Notes under the pieces: generated by a model | Databases searched by the model: none | Told to the model about the DNA's origin: nothing | The model's input: only the letters and a program-made list of their open reading frames with translations | Assembly: GCA_964394625.1 (NCBI GenBank) | Contig: CAYMYK010000212.1 | Span: 1-5,135, forward strand | Source of the DNA: JAUVYV01 sp964394625 | GTDB taxonomy: Bacteria > Planctomycetota > Phycisphaerae > Sedimentisphaerales > Anaerobacaceae | Length of the DNA: 5,135 nt | Direction of reading: 5' to 3' | Made by a program: the position numbers and the translations under genes | Shown: positions 1 to 4,477 of the stretch, one piece after another | How the letters are laid out: each line of letters begins with the position of its first letter | Position numbering within the stretch: the first letter of the stretch is position 1

Positions 1-1
1 G

Positions 2-1633
2 GTTCTGATGGATGGCGTAGAACTAAACGATGATATGTATTCGACCTTTCAATACGGCCATCACATACCCGTTGATATTATTGACAAGATTGAAATAATG
101 CGAGGCCCCGGTTCTGTCATGTACGGTAACTCCGCCGAACTTGGTGTTATCAATATCAAAACGGTATCACCGGAAAAAGAGAGCGAGGCATTTGTTTCAA
201 CAACTTACTCAAGAATGAAAGAAACTTTTGGCAGAGAAGGAGTAACCGGTTTTTACGGCACAAAGAAGGACGACATGTCCCTTTCAGTTGCTTCTTATTA
301 TGAGCGTGGCAACTTTACCGACAGAACCTCCGACCACTATGACTACTATGGTGGGAATGCAGTTGACCTGGGCGACGACGGCAACTCAAGAGTCAGGTCG
401 CGATTTCTTAATGCTGGTCTGAATTGGGGAAATTTAAGTGTGAGAGGAATAATCGACCGATATGGATTAAATTCGCCCTGGCCAAGTTATACTATGTATA
501 AGATGAGCTTTGACTCCGATATCATCGAAACAAAATACAAATTGCCGGTCACCGACAACTTATCCGTAACTTCAAGATTTCTCTATAAACATCAAAAACC
601 CTGGAATTACCCCACTGTTTATTATAGTGGCGGTTCTTCCATAATCAAACTAACCTCAGAAAAATACCTCGGTGAAGTCTTTTTCTCTTACGATATGGAA
701 AGCGGACACAATATTGTAGGTGGAGTGGAGTACGATCAGATAAGAGGTAGAGATGACACTCGTTCAGGGTTGCTTGGAGGTGGTCAAAACAAAGTTTCAT
801 ATTACAATACGGCTTACTATGGAGAGGGCTTTTTCAAAACTCCTTTAGGCAACCTGACTGTTGGCGGCCGATATGTTAATCATAACTATGCCGGCTCCAA
901 TTTTGTTCCTCGAGTTGCTTTAACAAAAGCGATGGGCCCTTATCATATAAAGGCTCTGTTCAGTAAAGCATATCGAACGCCTTCTATAATGAATATTGCC
1001 TATAACAGCAGTATTAAGCCGGAAGAGACGACCATCTATGAAGTTGAAGCGGGTGCGCAGGTTAATAAAAACTGGCTTTTAACGGCAAATGTTTTCGATG
1101 TTGAAGTAGCCGACCCGATCGTCTATTTATATGATGGAAGCAGCACCTATGCTAATTTTGAGAAAACCGGCAGCCAGGGTATTGAAGCTTCATCAATTTA
1201 CAAAAAAGACAATACTGATATTACCCTCTCTTATTCATACTACAAGGCTAAAGATAATAAGATTACTGATTCCACTGTTCCTAACCATAATAGTATGATG
1301 CTCGGTTTTCCTTCTCATAAAGCAAGTTTGTTGGCTAGTTTTAGTCCTTATAAGGATTTATTTATTACTCCAAGCTTAATCTATTCGAGCCCAAGATATG
1401 CAGTAACCGACTATGGAAGCGATTATATATACAAAAAACTTGATTCGAAGCTGCTGACGAACCTTTCGCTGCTTTTCAAAGATGCTTTCAGTAAAAAAGG
1501 GCTGGGTATATCCTTCTCTATCTACAACCTCTTTGATGAAGAATATGATTTTATTGAACCATATCTTGGATGGTATGGTCCGGTACCTGGGCCTTCACGG
1601 TCATTTGTCTTTAAGTTGATGTATCGGTTTTAA
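2..1633 (+). CDS. TonB-dependent outer-membrane receptor, 5' end missing
   Basis: This is an outer-membrane transporter or receptor that would take up a chelate or nutrient using TonB/ExbBD energy; the ligand cannot be told from the sequence. The frame is open from the first bases of the window, so the ATG at 8 is internal (VLMDGVELND is a plug-domain motif), not the start. About 543 residues are present; family members usually have 650-750, so the signal peptide, TonB box and early plug are missing. The plug end is clear: DIIDKIEIMRGPGSVMYGNS followed by GVINIKT, at about residues 23-53 counted from that ATG. The barrel follows, with alternating aromatic strands, the conserved AYRTPS...IKPEET segment near 320-340, NLFDEEY near 510, and a C-terminal strand ending FKLMYRF with the terminal Phe used for outer-membrane assembly. 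The stop overlaps the first ATG of the next frame (TAATG). Isoleucine codon use is mixed, unlike the phosphate genes downstream. Assignment to the family is secure. Confidence 0.95.
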   Translation, partial: VLMDGVELNDDMYSTFQYGHHIPVDIIDKIEIMRGPGSVMYGNSAELGVINIKTVSPEKESEAFVSTTYSRMKETFGREGVTGFYGTKKDDMSLSVASYYERGNFTDRTSDHYDYYGGNAVDLGDDGNSRVRSRFLNAGLNWGNLSVRGIIDRYGLNSPWPSYTMYKMSFDSDIIETKYKLPVTDNLSVTSRFLYKHQKPWNYPTVYYSGGSSIIKLTSEKYLGEVFFSYDMESGHNIVGGVEYDQIRGRDDTRSGLLGGGQNKVSYYNTAYYGEGFFKTPLGNLTVGGRYVNHNYAGSNFVPRVALTKAMGPYHIKALFSKAYRTPSIMNIAYNSSIKPEETTIYEVEAGAQVNKNWLLTANVFDVEVADPIVYLYDGSSTYANFEKTGSQGIEASSIYKKDNTDITLSYSYYKAKDNKITDSTVPNHNSMMLGFPSHKASLLASFSPYKDLFITPSLIYSSPRYAVTDYGSDYIYKKLDSKLLTNLSLLFKDAFSKKGLGISFSIYNLFDEEYDFIEPYLGWYGPVPGPSRSFVFKLMYRF

Positions 1634-1662
1634 TGTATGAAAAATGTGGTAAGTACCAAATA

Positions 1663-1947
1663 ATGAAAAATAAAGTTTACATTATAGTGATTTTGATACT
1701 GCTTGCGGTATTGTTTGCAGCTCCAGCGATGGCAGCTGATTCTAAACAAAATCGTGAACAACAGATCAAGGCCGCCTTTTTGTACAACTTTATCAGCTTT
1801 GTGGATTGGCCAGAAGAAAAAATGCCTGATAATGATGAGCCTATAATCATTGGCATCGTTGGCAATAAAGATTTTATCAAGGCTTTTGACACAGTTAAAG
1901 ATAAACAGATTAGGGGCAAAAACATTGTCATATCATTTTTTCTCTAA
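1663..1947 (+). CDS. YfiR/DUF4154-family secreted protein, truncated (probable broken gene)
   Basis: YfiR-like proteins are small periplasmic proteins; in Pseudomonas YfiR inhibits the diguanylate cyclase YfiN. In many genomes DUF4154 genes follow a TonB receptor and precede a sensor kinase or GGDEF protein. Here residues 1-24 are a typical signal peptide (MKNK, a long Ile/Val/Leu core, then APAMA with cleavage before AD). The family hallmark IKAAFLYNFISFVDWP is at 35-50, followed by PIIIGIVGNKDF and IRGKNIVI. The frame then stops at 94 residues, about half the usual length, and the C-terminal half of the domain (normally with a GG...F turn and an FEIN-like strand) is not visible downstream in any frame. 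I chose ATG 1663 because the signal peptide begins there; ATG 1633 would add ten charged residues, and neither start has a strong Shine-Dalgarno. A T6 run at 1936-1941 lies just before the stop. Family is fairly sure; function as a full protein is doubtful. Confidence 0.78.
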   Translation: MKNKVYIIVILILLAVLFAAPAMAADSKQNREQQIKAAFLYNFISFVDWPEEKMPDNDEPIIIGIVGNKDFIKAFDTVKDKQIRGKNIVISFFL

Positions 1948-2206
1948 AAACCAAGATAAACTAAGTTTTCAAACAATGGACTTAGTAGAAACGTTTACCT
2001 AATTAGGCCAAATAGTCTAACGAACCAACAAACGGTCAAACTTCCACCCTATACCATACCCGCCCCCGCAGTTGCCGCCAAAGGAAATACCTGGAATTAA
2101 TCCCGCAAATTCATATAATTACAACACAAAAAATTGGATCTTCCTTCATCCCTTAGACCTAAGGCCCAGGGGGACTACTTGGCAGCAAGCTACGGAGGAC
2201 AGGCGA

Positions 2207-2226
2207 GTCCTTCGACTTGCTCAGGA
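2207..2226. repeat. Fragment of a dispersed TCCTTCGAC...GCTCAGGA intergenic repeat
   Basis: The sequence GTCCTTCGACTTGCTCAGGA matches, from general experience, a motif scattered through intergenic DNA of many unrelated bacteria; its ends (TCCT and AGGA) are complementary. Only one copy is in the window, so the call rests on recognition rather than on an internal match. Confidence 0.4.
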
Positions 2227-2232
2227 TAAATA

Positions 2233-2261
2233 TTGCAGAAGCAACGGGAACTTGTTATACA
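2233..2261 (+). promoter_or_regulatory. Candidate extended -10 promoter for the small lysine-rich ORF
   Basis: A -10-like TATACA at 2256-2261 is preceded by TG at 2253-2254 (the extended -10 arrangement). A weak -35-like TTGCAG at 2233-2238 lies 17 bases upstream. Transcription would start near 2268, giving a leader of about 80 bases before the ATG at 2350. The -35 matches only three of six consensus bases, so this is a suggestion. Confidence 0.28.
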
Positions 2262-2349
2262 AAAAGGGGAATTAAAGTTGTCCGGCTATATTCGTTTTTT
2301 GCGGACGGGTTAGGAAATAGAAGTTATTTTTAAGCAAGGAAGAACAGAT

Positions 2350-2457
2350 ATGGGTGACAAGGGAAAAAGAGATAAAGGCAAAAAAGAGAAACAGAAGAAG
2401 GCCCAGCTTAGTCCAAAGGAAAAACGGAGATTGAAAAAAGAAAACAAGAATAAATAA
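2350..2457 (+). CDS. Small lysine-rich basic protein, 35 aa, function unknown
   Basis: This short ORF begins MGDKGKRDKGKKEK, has a central LSPKEKRRLKKE block and ends NKNK. It holds 14 Lys and 3 Arg against 5 acidic residues (net about +12), has no hydrophobic segment, no Cys and no signal peptide, so it should be cytoplasmic and probably disordered or helical. The best evidence that it is translated is AAGGAAG at 2336-2342, seven bases before the ATG. It also has a candidate promoter upstream, and a long hairpin starts immediately after its stop. From general experience, similar tiny Lys-rich proteins starting MGDKG/MGDKx are annotated as hypothetical in diverse bacteria. Nucleic-acid or ribosome binding is a guess from charge alone. 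The neighbours give no clue: it stands alone between a decayed signalling gene and a repeat zone. Confidence 0.68.
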   Translation: MGDKGKRDKGKKEKQKKAQLSPKEKRRLKKENKNK

Positions 2458-2495
2458 CTCAAACTGAGCGTTTTGTTAAAATGGAACAGTTTGAG
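2458..2495 (+). terminator. Long hairpin directly after the small ORF, possible terminator
   Basis: CTCAAACTG at 2458-2466 pairs perfectly with CAGTTTGAG at 2487-2495. Inside it CGTTTT (2469-2474) pairs with AAAATG (2478-2483, one G-T pair) around a GTT loop, so most of the 38 bases are folded. It starts on the base after the TAA stop. The nearest T run (GTTTTT) is about 15 bases further on rather than adjacent, so it may be a 3'-protective hairpin or a non-canonical terminator. Confidence 0.5.
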
Positions 2496-2533
2496 AGTTG
2501 ATAGTCGTTAGTTTTTAGTATTTAGTCGGTTGA

Positions 2534-2550
2534 AGCCGACTTTGTCGGCT
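2534..2550. repeat. GC-rich hairpin AGCCGAC-TTT-GTCGGCT
   Basis: A perfect 7-bp stem (2534-2540 with 2544-2550) encloses a TTT loop. The upstream GTCGGTT at 2525-2531 could pair with the same AGCCGAC strand instead, so two mutually exclusive folds share one arm. No T tract follows, which argues for a REP-like repeat rather than a terminator. Confidence 0.5.
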
Positions 2551-2651
2551 GACGGCATAACATGCTTTTTAGCAAGTCCGGCGGCCCGCCCCTGGCGGCT
2601 TTCAATTTACTATTGTTTTCAAATCTGCGTGGAGCCGTGTCCGATTGAATT

Positions 2652-2680
2652 GAGATTGCTTCACTGCGTTCGCAATGACG
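2652..2680. repeat. Dispersed palindromic repeat, copy 1 (short middle)
   Basis: GAGATTGC opens and TTCGCAATGACG closes this element, with ATTGC (2655-2659) complementary to GCAAT (2672-2676). Its ends are shared with the element at 2732-2783. In the reverse orientation it reads GTCATTGCGAA...GCAATCTC, a style of intergenic repeat I recognise from many bacterial genomes. Confidence 0.6.
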
Positions 2681-2692
2681 GAGGAGGGTGAT

Positions 2693-2722
2693 TCAATTGA
2701 TTATCGATTATTGATGATTGAT
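2693..2722. repeat. AT-rich 30-bp direct repeat, copy 1
   Basis: It starts TCAATTGAT and contains ATTATTGAT then ATTGAT. It matches the copy at 2858-2887 at 26 of 30 positions without gaps. It begins 12 bases after the end of the first GAGATTGC element. Confidence 0.6.
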
Positions 2723-2731
2723 TATTTAGTC

Positions 2732-2783
2732 GAGATTGCCGCAGTCGCTTTGCCCCTAAGGGGCAAGCTCCTTCGCAATGACG
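2732..2783. repeat. Dispersed palindromic repeat, copy 2 (with inner hairpin)
   Basis: It has the same ends as copy 1 (GAGATTGC at 2732-2739, TTCGCAATGACG at 2772-2783) but a longer middle containing TTGCCCC-TAA-GGGGCAA (2750-2766), a perfect 7-bp stem with a 3-base loop. Outer ATTGC/GCAAT pairing would place this hairpin at the tip of a larger fold. Confidence 0.6.
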
Positions 2784-2840
2784 AGGTCGAGGCGGGGGGC
2801 GAGAACAGCCAACAACGAACGCGGAAGGTAGAAGGCGGCA

Positions 2841-2853
2841 GGGGGGGGCAGGG
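2841..2853 (+). repeat. Poly-G patch 1
   Basis: A run of eight G at 2841-2848 is followed by CA and GGG at 2851-2853. It is a likely site of replication slippage or sequencing error. With GGCGG just upstream it is G-rich but falls short of four clean GGG runs. Confidence 0.5.
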
Positions 2854-2857
2854 TTTT

Positions 2858-2887
2858 TCAATTGATGAGCAATTATTGATTATTGAT
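2858..2887. repeat. AT-rich 30-bp direct repeat, copy 2
   Basis: TCAATTGAT, then GAGC, then ATTATTGAT and ATTGAT; 26 of 30 positions match the copy at 2693-2722. It lies 74 bases after the second GAGATTGC element, so both AT copies follow a GAGATTGC element in the same orientation. Confidence 0.6.
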
Positions 2888-2910
2888 AGAAACAGTGAAG
2901 GTTCGCCAAA

Positions 2911-2941
2911 GGTGGGGGGGGTAAGAGGGGGGAAATCAGGG
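2911..2941 (+). repeat. Poly-G patch 2, possible G-quadruplex
   Basis: G8 at 2914-2921, G6 at 2927-2932 and GGG at 2939-2941 are separated by TAAGA and AAATCA. The G8 run can supply two GGG tracts, giving four in all, enough for a potential quadruplex on the + (coding) strand about 130 bases upstream of the transporter. On the other strand it reads as a C-rich intergenic repeat of a familiar kind. Confidence 0.45.
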
Positions 2942-2956
2942 ATTTTTGGAAGTTGG

Positions 2957-2985
2957 TTGACGGGGGCGCTTGAAGAGGTTACAAG
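2957..2985 (+). promoter_or_regulatory. Candidate sigma-70-type promoter for the phosphate transporter
   Basis: TTGACG at 2957-2962 (five of six -35 consensus bases) and TACAAG at 2980-2985 (four of six -10 bases, including the leading TA) are 17 bases apart. Transcription would start near 2992, about 75 bases before the TTG start. No convincing Pho-box direct repeat is seen around it, so phosphate control cannot be shown. Confidence 0.42.
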
Positions 2986-3050
2986 GACAGGCCAAGGAAA
3001 AGAAATGTCATCGTCCAATCTTGCGATAGGGCGAGAAGGATAGATACTTC

Positions 3051-3058
3051 AAGGAGGT
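3051..3058 (+). promoter_or_regulatory. Shine-Dalgarno AAGGAGGT fixing the TTG start of the transporter
   Basis: A full-length anti-16S match lies nine bases before TTG at 3068. The frame is closed by TAG at 3041-3043 and has no ATG or GTG between that stop and the TTG. The next in-frame ATG is residue 14, inside the first membrane helix, so TTG is the start. Confidence 0.88.
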
Positions 3059-3067
3059 ATCGGCCAA

Positions 3068-4309
3068 TTGGAATTGCTCATAGTAGCTATCGTGATAGCC
3101 CTTTATATGGCGTGGAACGTAGGGGCAAATGACGTAGCGAATTCGATGGCAGATGCGGTTGGTTCGGGTGCTGTGACGATATTCTGGGCGATGATACTTG
3201 CGGGGATATTCGAGTTCTGCGGAGCGGTATTTGTCGGGGCGCATGTAACTAATACGGTTCGTAAGGGGATAATCGATTCGCAGGTATTTGCCCAGGAGCC
3301 GGTGGTACTGGCTCGTGGTATGGCTTGTGCAATGCTCGCAGCGGCGGTATGGCTGAATATGGCGTCTTTTTTCGGGATGCCGGTATCGACGACTCACTCG
3401 ATAGTGGGGGCGGTTGTTGGATTCGGGCTTTTGGAGGCGGGTGTAGCACACGTTCACTGGTTCAAGCTAGCACAGATAGTTAGCAGCTGGTTCATATCAC
3501 CGGTGGCGGGAGGATTATTAGCTTTTTTGATATTCAAGGTTATAAGCCGATTCATATTATCTGTTGAGCAGCCGGAGTCGGCGGCCCGCAAAGGAATCCC
3601 GGTGTGTGTTTTTTTCACGGTTGGCGTGGTTGTGCTGGCGACGATATACAAGGGCCTCAAGAACATACATTTAGACCTTAGTGGGGGGGCGGCAATCGGC
3701 CTGGCGATAACGGTGGGAACTGTAGGAGCGGTGATATCGTGGGTGTTAATGAGGTATCGACATCGGCTTGACAAGTATAAGAGTATTAAGGACCAGCTCA
3801 TGTCGGTGGAGAGGAGTTTTATGTTTCTTGTGATAATGACGTCGTGCACACTTGCGTTCGCACATGGCGCGAATGATGTGGCTAATGCGGTGGGACCTTT
3901 GGCGGCGGTGGCGGAGATAGTGAGGTACAACCGTGTTCCGGAGACGGTGACGGTTCAGATGTGGGTTTTGCTGTTGGGTGGCGGTGGAATCGTTCTTGGT
4001 CTTGTGATGTTCGGTCATCGCGTGATGCGGGTTGTTGCCATGAAGATGACGGACATAACTCCTTCCCGCGGAGTTGCAGCGGACATAGCAACGATGACAA
4101 CAGTGATAACATGTTCGAAGTTAGGTCTTCCGGTATCGACGACGCACACTTTAGTCGGTGCGATATTGGGAGTGGGTCTTGCCCGTGGAATCACGGCGAT
4201 AAATCGTAAGGTAGTGGGTCAGATATTCACATCGTGGTTTGTGACGGTTCCGATAGCGGCCGGGCTGGCGGTGTTGTTTTACCTTATCGGCAAATGGTTA
4301 TTCTGGTAG
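3068..4309 (+). CDS. PiT-family inorganic phosphate transporter
   Basis: This is an inner-membrane phosphate permease of the PiT family (H+ or Na+ coupled), complete at 413 residues with a TTG start. The protein shows the family's duplicated architecture. GANDVANS at residues 19-26 and GANDVANAVGP at 267-277 form the two substrate-site signatures; PVSTTHSIVG at 105-114 and PVSTTHTLVG at 355-364 are the paired downstream motifs. About ten to twelve hydrophobic segments are visible, including roughly 2-18, 35-58, 79-102, 133-160, 178-198, 205-228, 249-265, 297-320 and 390-412. The charged loop between the halves (about 229-248, RYRHRLDKYKSIKDQ) should be cytosolic. It ends GKWLFW. The DUF47 gene follows 168 bases later on the same strand, a common pairing that supports phosphate (or metal-phosphate) transport. 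About 25 of 33 Ile codons are ATA. I give no symbol because pitA/pitB orthology cannot be judged; the family is very secure. Confidence 0.96.
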   Translation: MELLIVAIVIALYMAWNVGANDVANSMADAVGSGAVTIFWAMILAGIFEFCGAVFVGAHVTNTVRKGIIDSQVFAQEPVVLARGMACAMLAAAVWLNMASFFGMPVSTTHSIVGAVVGFGLLEAGVAHVHWFKLAQIVSSWFISPVAGGLLAFLIFKVISRFILSVEQPESAARKGIPVCVFFTVGVVVLATIYKGLKNIHLDLSGGAAIGLAITVGTVGAVISWVLMRYRHRLDKYKSIKDQLMSVERSFMFLVIMTSCTLAFAHGANDVANAVGPLAAVAEIVRYNRVPETVTVQMWVLLLGGGGIVLGLVMFGHRVMRVVAMKMTDITPSRGVAADIATMTTVITCSKLGLPVSTTHTLVGAILGVGLARGITAINRKVVGQIFTSWFVTVPIAAGLAVLFYLIGKWLFW

Positions 4310-4477
4310 GAGCGGATAAGGGGGGTGAATTTATAGACATTTAACAAAGTATCTTGACCGGCAGTAACAGAAAGGTTAGAACTACGAACCGATTGACGGA
4401 TTAAAGCAGAGAGACTTATCGAGAAGTTTACGCCGACAATCAAGAAGCTCGGGGAATATAACTGAAGGAGAAAGAAA

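Larger units (their letters stand above)
1948..2349. other. Gene-free stretch after the truncated YfiR-like gene
   Basis: I see no convincing gene here on either strand. The frame starting 1 nt off the YfiR-like frame is open from the T6 tract to a TAA at 2000, has a second TAA at 2018, and is then open to 2275. Its translation does not resemble the missing DUF4154 C-terminus, so it may be decayed coding DNA or unrelated sequence. Small inverted repeats are present: ACTAAGT/ACTTAGT at 1960-1966 and 1980-1986 (13-nt loop), the palindrome CCTAATTAGG at 1998-2007, and CCTTAG/CTAAGG near 2143-2157. None is followed by a T tract, so none is called a terminator. A dispersed-repeat fragment and a candidate promoter inside this stretch are listed separately. 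Confidence 0.6.
2496..3040. other. Gene-free repeat zone upstream of the phosphate transporter
   Basis: About 545 bases hold no supportable gene. They are made of short elements in series: a TAGT-rich segment (GTTAGTTTTTAGTATTTAGT, 2510-2529), a GC hairpin at 2534-2550, two GAGATTGC...GCAATGAC elements, two copies of an AT-rich 30-mer, and two poly-G patches. A frame open through 2675-3043 exists only because these repeats happen to lack stops; its translation is low-complexity repeat peptide. A candidate promoter for the phosphate transporter lies at the right-hand end. Confidence 0.7.

Noticed and set aside
2072..2275. 67-codon + frame with a TTG start
   Set aside because: It has no ribosome binding site, includes a dispersed-repeat fragment (VLRLAQDK), and shows no recognisable domain.
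2652..2887. CRISPR array
   Set aside because: There are only two copies of each element, with unequal spacing and imperfect repeats, and no cas gene nearby.
2661..3018. Overlapping minus-strand frames in the repeat zone
   Set aside because: Pro-rich translations (PPLTPPTFGEP and similar) come from the C side of the poly-G patches and recur in intergenic repeats generally.
2675..3043. 122-codon + frame across the repeat zone
   Set aside because: It starts with no Shine-Dalgarno inside a palindromic repeat, and its translation is made of repeat-derived peptide (IDYRLLMIDY, GGRGGQG, VGGVRGG). It is open because the repeats lack stops.
2990..3050. Pho box upstream of the phosphate transporter
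   Set aside because: ATGTCATC near 3005 resembles one half-site, but there is no second half at the right spacing.
3008..4112. Several minus-strand frames antisense to the transporter
   Set aside because: They are rich in His, Pro, Arg and Tyr, as expected of frames opposite a GC-rich membrane-protein gene, and lack ribosome binding sites or domains.
4354..4381. Promoter for DUF47 (TTGACC with TTAGAA 16 bases on)
   Set aside because: The -10 match is too poor, and a second TTGACG at 4393 has no acceptable -10 either.
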